Assembly (NCBI GenBank): GCA_015067025.1 | Contig: SVNC01000010.1 | Coordinates: forward strand, 28,407 to 92,406 | Reading direction: 5' to 3' | Origin: Oscillospiraceae bacterium | GTDB lineage: Bacteria; Bacillota; Clostridia; Oscillospirales; Ruminococcaceae | DNA length: 64,000 nt | Part shown: piece after piece, positions 52,749 to 62,093 of the stretch | Position numbering within the stretch: position 1 is the stretch's first letter | Layout of the letters: each line of letters opens with the position of its first letter | The notes under the pieces: generated by a model | The model's input: only the letters and a program-made list of their open reading frames with translations | What the model was told of the DNA's origin: nothing | The model's database searches: none | Position numbers and translations under genes: made by a program

Positions 52749-53477
52749 ATGTCTGAAGTGATACTTTATAACAGTGATTGCATACAGGCTATGACCGAAA
52801 TTGCAGATCACTCTATTAACTTGATTCTTACTGATCCGCCGTATAATCTCGGCAACTTTATGATAAGCAGAGATACCAACCTCGAAAAAATGCGTGATAA
52901 TTTCTTTGGGGCTGCGGGTTGGGATAACCTCGAATATGATGAGTGGGCAAATGCTATGGACAGTTTCTTTGCGCAAGCTGCGCGGGTTATGAAAAAGGGC
53001 GGGTCTATGATTGTCTTTATGGCAGCCATCAAAGTCGAAACCACCATCAGTTTGGCTGAAAAACACGGATTTTACTATAAGACCACCGGAATCTGGCACA
53101 AACTGAATCCTATGCCTCGTAATATGAATTTGCATTTTGTGAATTCAACAGAAACATGGATTTATTTTACCTATAAAACACGTACTGGTACCTTTAACAA
53201 TAATGGCGCTGTATTGCACGATTTCATAGAAACTGCAGTAACTCCTGCAAGTGAACGAAAGTATGGAAAACATCCTACACAGAAGCCAGAGATCTTGATG
53301 AATCATTTTATTGAAGTCTTATCTAATGAAGGTGATTGGGTTCTTGATCCTTTCATGGGAAGCGGCACGTCCGGAGTTGCATCTAAGCGAGCAGGCCGCA
53401 ATTTTATTGGAATTGAACTCGATGAAAATTACTTTGATATGGCAAAAAAGAGGATTGAAGGAGGTCTAATTGAATGA
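52749..53477 (+). CDS. DPPY-type DNA methyltransferase (N6-adenine or N4-cytosine)
   Basis: A 242-residue methylase: TDPPYNLG (28-35) is the catalytic motif IV and DPFMGSGT (200-207) the SAM motif, with HPTQKP (175-180) between; this motif order is that of the beta group. DPPY favours N6-adenine methylation. The ATG at 52749 follows AAGGAG; its stop overlaps the C5 methylase start by four bases. It presumably protects one strand of an asymmetric site. No target-recognition domain stands out, so specificity is unknown. Confidence 0.9.
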   Translation: MSEVILYNSDCIQAMTEIADHSINLILTDPPYNLGNFMISRDTNLEKMRDNFFGAAGWDNLEYDEWANAMDSFFAQAARVMKKGGSMIVFMAAIKVETTISLAEKHGFYYKTTGIWHKLNPMPRNMNLHFVNSTETWIYFTYKTRTGTFNNNGAVLHDFIETAVTPASERKYGKHPTQKPEILMNHFIEVLSNEGDWVLDPFMGSGTSGVASKRAGRNFIGIELDENYFDMAKKRIEGGLIE

Positions 53478-54541
53478 AACCTACAGTAATTGACCTCTTT
53501 GCGGGTGTTGGTGGATTGTCGCTCGGTTTTGAACAAGCCGGATTTCGTGTTGTACTTGCGAATGAATATGACAATGAAATTGCAGCAGCATATCGGCAGA
53601 ATCACCGTAAAACCAAGATGGTGGTCGGCGATATCACTGCATTAGATCTCGAAGACACCTTCGGTGCATTTGCAGGAAAAATTGATGTGATTATTGGCGG
53701 CCCCCCGTGCCAAGGGTTCTCCCAAAAAGGACAACGTAAAACAATTCATGATGAGCGTAACTTTTTATTCAAGTATTACGTAAAAGTTGTGGATCTTGTT
53801 CGCCCCAAATATTTTGTAATGGAAAATGTTCCAAATTTATTGACAGCTGAGAATGGTTACTTTCAGAAGGAAATTGTTGATCTTTTTAATGGGATGGGAT
53901 ATAGCTTGAATGCCGGTATCCTCAATGCGGCAGATTATGGTGTGCCACAAAACAGAAGGCGCGCGGTGATTATTGGCAAAAGAGACGGTATGGCGCCAGC
54001 GTTACCGACAAAAACAGAACAGCGAGTAACCATATGGGATGCAATTGGTGATTTGGCCTATCTTGAATCTGGTGAAGGTCAAGAAGAACAGCAGTATGCG
54101 AATCTTCCTGCCAGTGACTACGCAAAATCTCTGCGCGGGGACATGTGTGTGCTTCACAATCATGTTGCTACCAAGCATTCGAAACTGGCGTTGGAAAGAC
54201 TAGCGCTTATTCCGCCAAACTGTGGAAAAGAAGTTTTGCCAAATGAACATTTGACGAAATCAATCTATAGTGGAACCTGGTCACGAATGATACAAGACGA
54301 TATTTCCGTTACTATCACGACAAGGTTTGATACGCCTTCTTCTGGTCGTTTCACACACCCGTATTTGAATCGAGCTATTACCGTGCGTGAAGCAGCTCGC
54401 ATCCAATCATTTCCAGATAGTTTTATTTTCACTGGGACAAAGAGTTCCCAGATGAAGCAGGTTGGTAATGCCGTTCCACCGCGTCTGGCTAATGCTATTG
54501 CAACCGTTATAAAAAAAGATATGGAGGACAATAAATCATGA
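53474..54541 (+). CDS. C5-cytosine DNA methyltransferase
   Basis: A 355-residue m5C methylase with all main motifs: DLFAGVGGLSLGF (I), GGPPCQGFSQKG (IV, nucleophile Cys79), MENVPN (VI), QNRRR (VIII) and QVGNAVPP (X). It sits between a DPPY methylase and the McrB-like gene with four-base overlaps on both sides, as in LlaJI-type operons where two methylases accompany an McrBC-like nuclease. LlaJI uses two C5 enzymes; here the two are of different chemistry. Confidence 0.94.
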   Translation: MKPTVIDLFAGVGGLSLGFEQAGFRVVLANEYDNEIAAAYRQNHRKTKMVVGDITALDLEDTFGAFAGKIDVIIGGPPCQGFSQKGQRKTIHDERNFLFKYYVKVVDLVRPKYFVMENVPNLLTAENGYFQKEIVDLFNGMGYSLNAGILNAADYGVPQNRRRAVIIGKRDGMAPALPTKTEQRVTIWDAIGDLAYLESGEGQEEQQYANLPASDYAKSLRGDMCVLHNHVATKHSKLALERLALIPPNCGKEVLPNEHLTKSIYSGTWSRMIQDDISVTITTRFDTPSSGRFTHPYLNRAITVREAARIQSFPDSFIFTGTKSSQMKQVGNAVPPRLANAIATVIKKDMEDNKS

Positions 54542-56724
54542 TCAGACCCGAATCTGCTCCCGTATATGACCAAATAGACTTGAAGTTAGGAATCAAATCC
54601 TCTCTGCCGTCCGTTAAGCCAACGCTGGCATTACTCTTTCTCATGTGGCGAGAAATGGGTCGTCCTTCTGAATTGGAATATTCTGAAACTGCAGGAAACC
54701 AAATAATACTTAAATCCGATATTCGGGAAAGGCTTTTGCAGAAGTTGCGTGAGATTGATGCGAATATAACCGAAGAACAATTTGCAGAAACCGTTAATAA
54801 CAATTTGATGTTGAAAGCTCAGCTTGAGGCGCTATTGGTAGCGTTTGAATTGATTTGGAAGGTTGCAAAAATTAGATTTACGGATGGAAGATCTAATAGT
54901 GCAGAGAGGACTGGTGGCTCGCGGTTTCCAAAAAAGGTATGGTTTACATTAAATCTTGATTTACTAGATGCAATGTGTGATAACGATCCGGACTATGATT
55001 CAATTCTTTTTTCGTGGCTCGGAATACAGCTGGATGTAAACAACGAAAAGGAAAATAATTTAATTCGTTTTTTGACTGCGATTTCCGAAACCGCATATTA
55101 TAAGCTAAATGATCACGGCACCGATGTAATATTTAACTTAGAAAGTGTATATAAAGCAATCCTTTCGAATGATGAGCCTATTGACATCGCGGGTGATAGT
55201 GAAGCAAAAGGATCCCTTCGTATTTTAAAATCCGCACTTTCCGAGAAACTTTTTACTAATTTGTCAGTTAGAAATAATTCGGTTACTGCAAATGATGTCG
55301 ACTTATTGCAACGCTATGCCGAAAGAGTTAACACATACCATCATCTAAATCCTAAAGTCTATACGTACCAAAACACACCTATTGAGGAAATCGAAACAGT
55401 CAACAATGAAAATGCATTTAGAGAATGGTTTTCTAATTTGCTGAGAGAAAATGGCGAACATTATTCTCAAAATACTCAAAACCAATATATGAATGCATTG
55501 AGGACTGCACCAGGAGTTTTTGAAGACATTTTAGCACCGTTCACTTCGATTTTTGATATTTCGGATGTAAATACTCTTAGCAGGTTTATAAGCACGTTGA
55601 GAGATGATGAGCGTTTTGAAACTTTTACGCAGGCAAGAGGAAATGGAGATCTCTCTGCTGGATTAGAATTGTATCGTCGTTTCTTGTCAGAACAAAACAA
55701 TTATCAAAACCCAATTGCATTTTCAACTGGTATCAGAAGCGATTTTTCGCGTAATCGCATTCTTTTTGGAGCACCAGGAACAGGTAAAAGTTTCACTTTG
55801 AACCACGAAAAGGATGTTCTGCTTGCAGATGGCGGCGAGTACGAGCGCGTGACCTTTCATCCAGACTACTCCTACGCTAACTTTGTCGGTACATATAAGC
55901 CTGTGCCCTGCAAGGACAGCGATGGCAAGGACGCCATCACTTATTCCTATGTACCCGGTCCGTTCATGCGCACCTATGTGAAAGCCCTCCAGAACAGCAG
56001 AACAGATGCTCCCAAGCCATTCCTGCTTGTGATTGAGGAAATCAACCGTGCTAATGTTGCTGCCGTGTTCGGTGATGTGTTCCAGTTGCTTGACCGTGGT
56101 GACGATGAGGTCAGTGAATATCCTATCCAGGCATCTGAGGATATCAAAAAGTATCTGGCAGGAGAACTTGGCGGCAATCCTGATGATTACGCTGAAATCC
56201 GTATCCCAGACAATATGTTCATCTGGGCCACCATGAATAGTGCTGACCAGGGCGTATTCCCGATGGATACTGCTTTTAAGCGTAGATGGGATTTCACCTA
56301 TTTGGGTATCGATGACAGCGAAGCCGGAATCGTTGGCAAAAAGGTCGTCCTCGGCCAAGGTGACTATCGCCGCATTGTGGAATGGAACGCGCTCCGCAAG
56401 GCCATCAACAATGAGCTGCTCACTTACAAGGTGAACGAGGATAAGCTGATGGGGCCGTATTTCATTTCCAAGAAGAATCTGCCGGAGGGCGAAATGATTG
56501 ACCCTGCCGTCTTCACTCGTATCTTTAAGAACAAGGTCATTATGTACCTGTTCGATGATGCCGCAAAACAGAAGCGCATTACGCTGTTCGGCGGCTGCGA
56601 TGAGAAGGCAAAGAACCAGTATTCCAAGATTTGCAGAGAATTTGACACCAAGGGTGTTTACATTTTCTGCGAAGGAATTAGCAGCCAGTTTATTGATAAT
56701 GTCCCAGAGGATGATGGAGAATGA
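54538..56724 (+). CDS. McrB-like GTPase/AAA+ subunit (R1.LlaJI-like)
   Basis: A 728-residue protein: the N-terminal 400 residues are the DNA-recognition part (unfamiliar and A/T-rich in coding); residues 410-720 form an McrB-type AAA+ motor with Walker A GAPGTGKS (411-418), VIEEINRAN (Walker B) and TMNSADQGVFPMDTAFKRRW. McrB-type GTPases translocate DNA and activate an McrC-type nuclease. The operon order matches R1.LlaJI/YdiS. Base composition changes near 55,800, right after Walker A. Four-base overlaps with both neighbours. Confidence 0.9.
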   Translation: MIRPESAPVYDQIDLKLGIKSSLPSVKPTLALLFLMWREMGRPSELEYSETAGNQIILKSDIRERLLQKLREIDANITEEQFAETVNNNLMLKAQLEALLVAFELIWKVAKIRFTDGRSNSAERTGGSRFPKKVWFTLNLDLLDAMCDNDPDYDSILFSWLGIQLDVNNEKENNLIRFLTAISETAYYKLNDHGTDVIFNLESVYKAILSNDEPIDIAGDSEAKGSLRILKSALSEKLFTNLSVRNNSVTANDVDLLQRYAERVNTYHHLNPKVYTYQNTPIEEIETVNNENAFREWFSNLLRENGEHYSQNTQNQYMNALRTAPGVFEDILAPFTSIFDISDVNTLSRFISTLRDDERFETFTQARGNGDLSAGLELYRRFLSEQNNYQNPIAFSTGIRSDFSRNRILFGAPGTGKSFTLNHEKDVLLADGGEYERVTFHPDYSYANFVGTYKPVPCKDSDGKDAITYSYVPGPFMRTYVKALQNSRTDAPKPFLLVIEEINRANVAAVFGDVFQLLDRGDDEVSEYPIQASEDIKKYLAGELGGNPDDYAEIRIPDNMFIWATMNSADQGVFPMDTAFKRRWDFTYLGIDDSEAGIVGKKVVLGQGDYRRIVEWNALRKAINNELLTYKVNEDKLMGPYFISKKNLPEGEMIDPAVFTRIFKNKVIMYLFDDAAKQKRITLFGGCDEKAKNQYSKICREFDTKGVYIFCEGISSQFIDNVPEDDGE

Positions 56725-58193
56725 TTTCAGTATTTTTACGAGAACAAAAACGCTATACCCAGGAAGACCTGGTAAAAGAGTTTCGTTGCTCCGAGGAAAA
56801 GACTGTCCGCATTCTGAAGCGTCTGAAAGAATATGGCGTTCTGAAGGCCGTGAAAGCCAATGACACACAGAAGGATCTCACCGATCTGTTGGATGAGGAC
56901 ATTGAAATCGCTGATGTTGAGGTCGGCGAAAACGAATATCTGTATGTGTTCACTTTTGTGGGTGTTATTACAATTGAGGGGCGTGTGCTGAAATGCTATC
57001 CGAAATATCTGCTCGATGCCACAGCCCCCAAAGCAGAACTGAAACAAGTGCTGAAGGTTCTGGAAAAGTACAATTCCAAGGAACAAATTATTCGTATGTA
57101 CAACGATACGAGTGACAGCAGTGCATTTAATATGTTGGCTGTTATGCTGTTCCTCCTCCAGGATTATTTCGAGTATGGTGCCTATACCAACACACAGGAT
57201 ATCATCGAATCCAACGGGTCCGGTGACATTCTTTGGGATAAGACCATCAACGAAACGTTCACCCTTTTAAGCAACAACCGACCGTATTACCCAGAATTGC
57301 TGACCATGAAGCGTGTGAATGACGATTTCGATTTCTTCAAGCGCCTGCATGAGTGTATCCTCACCCGTTGCACGGAGGAATTGCGAGATGCCGATCTGTT
57401 GGATCTGTTCGATATTATGGGTGTCGATATTTCCGATGAGCATATTGAGGACTTCGGTGACAAGGAGTATGTTCTGGAGCGTATTGTCAAAGAACTCAAT
57501 GTCCAGTTCAATACCCGCAAACAGCTTCTGCTGAAAACGCTATATGCCTACATAGCAAACAGCAGCTCACTGGACGATCTGGACTGCTTCAGTATGTTCG
57601 GCACAAACAGCTTCAACCTGGTATGGGAAAAAGTCTGCGCAGAAGTAATGGACAATCAGTTGCAGAAACCCATCGGTGGTCTGCGACTGCCTGTACCGTT
57701 GGCCGAGCAATATCGCGATATGCGGCATAAGAAACTCATTGACTTGATTGATAAACCGCAGTGGTCTGGGACTGCGCCGAACGGCGAACCGTTTGTGAAG
57801 CAGGCCGAGGATACGCTCATCCCAGACCTCATTTCCATCGTTAATGTCGATGGGGACTATCAGTTTATCATCTTTGATGCTAAATACTACAACATTCAAC
57901 TTGAACACAACAAAAAGCTGCGTGGTCAGCCTGGTATCGAATCCATCACCAAGCAGTATCTGTACCAGTTGGCATATCAGCCTTTTGTGGAAGCCCATCA
58001 GATTGGCACCGTACGGAATTGTTTTCTCATGCCGACCGCTTCTGCGGAAATAGTCGAAAAAGGAACTGCGTCACTCGCCATGTTAAGCAACCTGGGATTG
58101 CAGGATATTCAGATACGCCTTCTTCCTGCGGAAACAATGTACCGTCATTACATTGACAATACGAAATTTGATATTCAAATCCTAAAATTGTAA
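56721..58193 (+). CDS. LlaJI-type/McrC-like restriction endonuclease subunit
   Basis: A 490-residue protein. The first 45 residues are a winged-helix (LREQKRYTQEDLVKEFRCSEEKTVRILKRLKEYGVLKAV) as in R2.LlaJI. The C-terminal nuclease carries a PD-(D/E)xK site: Pro-Asp at 368-369 and DAK at 386-388 (FIIFDAKYY), followed by the conserved Q of the PD-(D/E)xK/McrC fold region. It would be the cutting subunit driven by the McrB-like motor. Overlaps the upstream gene by four bases. Confidence 0.88.
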   Translation: MISVFLREQKRYTQEDLVKEFRCSEEKTVRILKRLKEYGVLKAVKANDTQKDLTDLLDEDIEIADVEVGENEYLYVFTFVGVITIEGRVLKCYPKYLLDATAPKAELKQVLKVLEKYNSKEQIIRMYNDTSDSSAFNMLAVMLFLLQDYFEYGAYTNTQDIIESNGSGDILWDKTINETFTLLSNNRPYYPELLTMKRVNDDFDFFKRLHECILTRCTEELRDADLLDLFDIMGVDISDEHIEDFGDKEYVLERIVKELNVQFNTRKQLLLKTLYAYIANSSSLDDLDCFSMFGTNSFNLVWEKVCAEVMDNQLQKPIGGLRLPVPLAEQYRDMRHKKLIDLIDKPQWSGTAPNGEPFVKQAEDTLIPDLISIVNVDGDYQFIIFDAKYYNIQLEHNKKLRGQPGIESITKQYLYQLAYQPFVEAHQIGTVRNCFLMPTASAEIVEKGTASLAMLSNLGLQDIQIRLLPAETMYRHYIDNTKFDIQILKL

Positions 58194-58208
58194 TGAGGAG
58201 GTGGAGAC

Positions 58209-59018
58209 ATGTCTCCTGTTGCTTTTCCGATGCCGTCAAAAGATAATGATAATACCGAGACAAAAGAGGAACATGTACTTGCAGAAAAACATGTTCTTCG
58301 GATACCAAAAGAATTGGTATTGTCGTATTATACTCAACACCGTGATTTTAGAAGAGTCGTTGATAGTGGAAAATACATCTACATTGATGGCCTTTTTGTC
58401 CTTCGCCCTATAGCTATTATCCTGTTAGAGCATCGCATTGATATTCACTCATTTTTTCGATCCAAAAAACTATTCGGTAATATAAATGGCTTAACTGCTT
58501 TCTGCTTGTGTGAAGAACATCTCTTTGTTGAAAGAAAAACAAAACCAGATGAGTTATATCATTCCGCTAAAGAATACAAAGGCAGACGAATTGCCCATGC
58601 CGAAAAAGTTGCATCGATTGACACAATTTCACAGGAATTGTTTCAGAGCATTATAACTGGCGGTGGACAAGAACCCCCAGAGAATTTCGGTGCAATGCTA
58701 TCATTCTTTATGGAAATGAAGGGAGTTACTGAGGAGGGATTGGCTGAGTTAACGGGCATATCTGACCGTACAATCCGTCGCTTTAAGGGTGAAGAAAACA
58801 TAAGGCCTACTCTCGAAAATGTTGTTGCAATAGGCATCGCCCTACATTTGTTTCCGCACCAAATCACCAATTTGCTCGGTGCTGCTGGATATCAGTTGCG
58901 GAAAACTCCCAAGGAAAGAGCATATCAGTATCTTATTGATGCTGCTTATAATAACACTGTCTTTGAATGTAATGTGTTCTTGAAAAATCACGGATTACAA
59001 CCGTTAACGAATCTATAG
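58209..59018 (+). CDS. HTH protein sharing a C-terminal module with its neighbour
   Basis: A 269-residue protein without a recognised N-terminal domain (1-150). From about residue 160 comes a Cro/CI-like HTH (EEGLAELTGISDRTIRRFKGEENIRPTLENVVAIGIALHL) and a helical tail ending ECNVFLKNHGLQPLT. The same module ends the 630-residue protein encoded next. It is plausibly a transcriptional regulator and a substrate or partner of that metallopeptidase; this is inference. Strong ribosome site (GAGGAGGTGG) 15 bases after the LlaJI-like stop. Confidence 0.7.
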   Translation: MSPVAFPMPSKDNDNTETKEEHVLAEKHVLRIPKELVLSYYTQHRDFRRVVDSGKYIYIDGLFVLRPIAIILLEHRIDIHSFFRSKKLFGNINGLTAFCLCEEHLFVERKTKPDELYHSAKEYKGRRIAHAEKVASIDTISQELFQSIITGGGQEPPENFGAMLSFFMEMKGVTEEGLAELTGISDRTIRRFKGEENIRPTLENVVAIGIALHLFPHQITNLLGAAGYQLRKTPKERAYQYLIDAAYNNTVFECNVFLKNHGLQPLTNL

Positions 59019-59033
59019 CAAGGAGGGATTTCA

Positions 59034-60926
59034 GTGGCTGACCGTTCGTTTAAGGAATACATCGGCAGCAGATTTTATGATCAGTTCTTCAATGCCATAA
59101 AATCGTATGTCATACAAAACCGTCGTAATATCGAACTGAATTCCCGCACAGTCAGCAGTGCCGATTACGCAGAACTCTCCGATTTTGAAATTAAATCCGT
59201 GGGAATCGATGACCGAGAAGGGATGGTTATCGCATTTGATGTTCTCGTTGAGGCAGAGGTTTATGTCAAGGAACACCACCGCCATCGCGATGTTGATGAA
59301 GACACCTGTTTCCCGTGGTTCATTCTCTCCTGTACAGCAGATCTATCAAAGAATATGGATGATTTCTGTATTCATCGGGTCGATCAGTATAATCAAAGAA
59401 ACAAGCAGAACAAGCCTTTGTCGGATTCTCTGGTTCCGATCAGCTATAAAATCGACCTTGATAAGATAGCTACGGAATTTTTGCGGAAACATTACCCAGA
59501 AGCCCTGCGAACTCCCATGTCTGTTGACCCTATGGTTCTTGCCGACAGGCTCGGTCTTTCGGTCGTGACCCAAGAACTGACAGAGGATTTTTCTGTATTT
59601 GGGCAGATTTTCTTCCAGGATTGCGATGCAGAAGTGTTCAATTCTGATACGGGAGAAATGGAATTTGCTCATTTTCCGGCAAAGACCATCGTTGTTGACC
59701 CCAAGGCATTTCATTTGAGAAATCTGGGCTCCGTCAACAACACTATCGTGCATGAATGCGTCCATTGGGATCGGCACAGAAAAGCCTTTGAACTGGAGCG
59801 TCTTTATAACCGTGATGCAACACAGATAAAGTGCTTGGTAATTGGCGGGTTGAAGGGTTCATCTGACCGAACCGCAGCCGACTGGATGGAGTGGCAGGCA
59901 AACTCCCTGGCACCGCGTATCCAGATGCCAATCGGCTCTTTCAAAACAAAAGCGGCTGAATATGTTCGTAAATTTCAACGAGAAATGAATGCCACACACA
60001 TCGTAGATGTGATGGAAGCTGTCATTGATGCCCTTGCGACTTTTTTCGTTGTCTCACGCCACGCTGCCAAAATGCGTATGGTGGATGCGGGATATGAGGA
60101 AGCAATCGGTGCATTCACTTATATTGACGGGCACTATGTGAAGCCCCACGCCTTCAAAAAAGGTAGCTTACAGAAAGACCAGACATACTGTATCGGCGCG
60201 GATGATGCTCAAATCATTGCTTTCAGCGATATGCGCCTTTCTGCTCAATCTCAAAAGGGTTCCTACATATATGTGGATTCGCATATGTGCTTGAATGACC
60301 CAAAGTATGTCACCAGAGATGAAAATAACACTGTTCAGATGACCGATTATGGTCGCTTGCACATTGATGAGTGTTGCCTGGCCTTCAAACTGAAAGTTAA
60401 AGCAACCAATAAATACGGCGAGGAATTTTACAAAGAGTGCGTACTCTTTAGAGATGTAGATTCTGGTATTGTGTTCCAGACCACTTTTGCCAAAGAGATC
60501 AGTGCCGATGTCATGGGAAAAGCAGACGCCATCCTCGAACGAGAAATGGAAATCCAAAGGGTTCTCCAGGAACTTCCTGCCCAGTTTGGTGCTGCTCTCA
60601 TCTACCTCATGGAGTGGGTAGAAATCTCCGAAGAGACCCTGGCTGAAAAGGCTCTTGTTTCCACAAAGTTGGTTCAGCGTCTGCGAAACAATCCGGCATA
60701 CCCCAAAAATATTGACTGTGTAGTTGCCATTTGTATCGGTATGAATCTGCCGCCAGAGTTGAGCAATGCACTTATCAGCAGATGTGGCTTCACTCTGCGT
60801 TTGGCACAGAACGAAGCACATCTGATGTATAATTTCTTCCTTAATCATCTGTATACGAGTTCAATCCACGAGTGCAATGATATGTTGATAGCGAAACAAC
60901 TACCAGTTATGACAGGAACAGAATAA
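59034..60926 (+). CDS. ImmA/IrrE-type metallopeptidase with C-terminal HTH module
   Basis: A 630-residue protein starting at GTG after AAGGAGGG. The central part has the zinc-peptidase motif HECVH (240-244) and the distal EWQAN (286-290), as in ImmA/IrrE peptidases that cleave phage- or element-type repressors on DNA damage. The N-terminal 160 residues and residues 360-500 are unrecognised. From residue 518 the C-terminus is homologous to the neighbour's HTH module (FGA..., EETLAEKALVSTKLVQRL, CVVAICIGMNL, IHECNDML). It may sense a signal and relieve repression of the operon or element. ImmA/IrrE is a safe domain call; the role is inferred. Confidence 0.8.
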   Translation: MADRSFKEYIGSRFYDQFFNAIKSYVIQNRRNIELNSRTVSSADYAELSDFEIKSVGIDDREGMVIAFDVLVEAEVYVKEHHRHRDVDEDTCFPWFILSCTADLSKNMDDFCIHRVDQYNQRNKQNKPLSDSLVPISYKIDLDKIATEFLRKHYPEALRTPMSVDPMVLADRLGLSVVTQELTEDFSVFGQIFFQDCDAEVFNSDTGEMEFAHFPAKTIVVDPKAFHLRNLGSVNNTIVHECVHWDRHRKAFELERLYNRDATQIKCLVIGGLKGSSDRTAADWMEWQANSLAPRIQMPIGSFKTKAAEYVRKFQREMNATHIVDVMEAVIDALATFFVVSRHAAKMRMVDAGYEEAIGAFTYIDGHYVKPHAFKKGSLQKDQTYCIGADDAQIIAFSDMRLSAQSQKGSYIYVDSHMCLNDPKYVTRDENNTVQMTDYGRLHIDECCLAFKLKVKATNKYGEEFYKECVLFRDVDSGIVFQTTFAKEISADVMGKADAILEREMEIQRVLQELPAQFGAALIYLMEWVEISEETLAEKALVSTKLVQRLRNNPAYPKNIDCVVAICIGMNLPPELSNALISRCGFTLRLAQNEAHLMYNFFLNHLYTSSIHECNDMLIAKQLPVMTGTE

Positions 60927-60978
60927 AAAACTTATCTATTTATTATTCCCACACCTCTCCGAACCTATTCACCCTACC

Positions 60979-61008
60979 TTGACAAAAGTTTCCTGCGTAT
61001 GATATAAT
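60979..61008 (+). promoter_or_regulatory. Perfect-box promoter of the leader RNA
   Basis: TTGACA (60979-60984), 18-base spacer, TATAAT (61003-61008). Transcription would start near 61015. Confidence 0.8.
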
Positions 61009-61014
61009 AAAGTT

Positions 61015-61209
61015 ACCGAGAGATCGGCTGAAAATTGAATAATATGTGCCACGACAGTTACTACTGTCTCTCCTTCGTTTGAAAGACAACGATCATCCAT
61101 TCAGAGTTATAGGCTCGTACATACATCGGCACGGAACATTTTTAAGCGAACCGATACAGTTCGCTCATTTGTGTTTCCGCCTCGATGTATGTGCGAGTCT
61201 TTTTGTTTT
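61015..61209 (+). ncRNA. Leader or small RNA of about 195 bases ending in an intrinsic terminator
   Basis: Between the consensus promoter at 60979 and the HTH gene at 61299 there is no credible gene. The RNA would have a small hairpin at 61053-61068 (GACAGT/ACTGTC) and a 17-base-pair stem, 61112-61128 with 61183-61199 (two G-T pairs), enclosing an inner hairpin (61146-61164) and followed by TTTTTGTTTT. It is therefore either an attenuator of the next genes or a separate stable RNA. No family was recognised. Confidence 0.7.
61112..61209 (+). terminator. Strong terminator in the leader before the HTH gene
   Basis: Stem of 17 base pairs (61112-61128 with 61183-61199) followed by a T-run (61200-61209), about 90 bases before the next start codon. 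Confidence 0.8.
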
Positions 61210-61298
61210 GCTCTCGCCTTGATTACATAAAAATCGAAAGGTGGAATGCAGATGATTGTATCAAAATTCAGAATCAACAAAAACGAAAGGAGGAGCAA

Positions 61299-61586
61299 AT
61301 GCAGCACAAGAATTTCTTTATGGTTCCCAATCGAATCTTTGATTTAGAACTAAAGCCGAGGGACTTCACCGTGTATTGCTGTCTGCTCCGGCACAGCGAC
61401 AGCAAGGACGGCTCCTGCTTTCCCTCGCGGAGAGTCATCGCAAAGGAGTGCGGTATGGATAGGAAAACCGTTGACTCTGCCATTGAAAATCTCTCCTCCC
61501 TCGGTCTGGTGAAAAAGATTCAGCGGCACCGAGAGGACGGAACGAGGACGAGCAATCTCTACTACGTGGCAAGTCTTTTGGAGTAG
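61299..61586 (+). CDS. HTH_36-type DNA-binding protein
   Basis: A 95-residue winged-HTH protein (FFMVPNRIFDLELKPRDFTVYCCLLRHSD, FPSRRVIAKECGMDRKTVDSAIENLSSLGLVKK), as found in plasmid and phage replication or regulation genes. The frame is open further upstream, but the ATG at 61299 has a perfect AAGGAGG site, so it starts there. It lies after the leader terminator and upstream of the recombinase. Confidence 0.85.
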   Translation: MQHKNFFMVPNRIFDLELKPRDFTVYCCLLRHSDSKDGSCFPSRRVIAKECGMDRKTVDSAIENLSSLGLVKKIQRHREDGTRTSNLYYVASLLE

Positions 61587-62093
61587 AGTAAATCTTTCTT
61601 TGGGATAGTGTCAGAATTTCCTATCAAGAAGAAAACCCATAGAACAAAACCCAGGAATTACTACAGCAGAAAAAGAGAATAGACTACACCCACGAACCGC
61701 CCGTGTGTCGCCCACAGACCGCCTGTGTGCCAAGGAACGCAGAGATGCGAGGAAACACCCGCCCAAAAAGAAAACCGCCCGTTTGGGGCGATTTAAGGGC
61801 AAGGTTGGAAAGACGAAACACGGGATGGTTGCGGACAGATTTCAGACGTTTTTGATGGGTCGAAAATCAAGCAGGAGAAAGAGTCGGGGTCGTAAACGCC
61901 CCTCGACTCGGATCACAGCGGCCGGAAACCCCGACCGCACAAGGGTTTTCGGGATTTTGGACACTGAAAAAGTTAGGTGCCACAAAAGAGGCCTTGTGCC
62001 AGTATACGGTGCCACAGATTCCCGAAAGTGCCGTGTTTAAGGGAAAAACATAGGCGCTGTGATAGGGGTTGTAACAAGAAAGGAGAAAATATC
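61587..62093. other. Gene-poor, G/C-rich stretch
   Basis: No credible gene is seen: the longest plus frame (61705-62040) starts at GTG with no ribosome site and gives an arginine- and lysine-rich, low-complexity product. Short direct repeats of the type CCGCC(C/T)GTGTG occur near 61698-61730. It could hold a decayed gene or a non-coding region of the element. Confidence 0.6.

Noticed and set aside
55723..56868. Long minus-strand frame of 381 codons
   Set aside because: Antisense to the McrB-like and LlaJI-like genes, whose motifs are intact; arises from codon bias.
61705..62040. Arg/Lys-rich plus-strand frame of 111 codons
   Set aside because: GTG start without ribosome site, low complexity, no recognisable motif.
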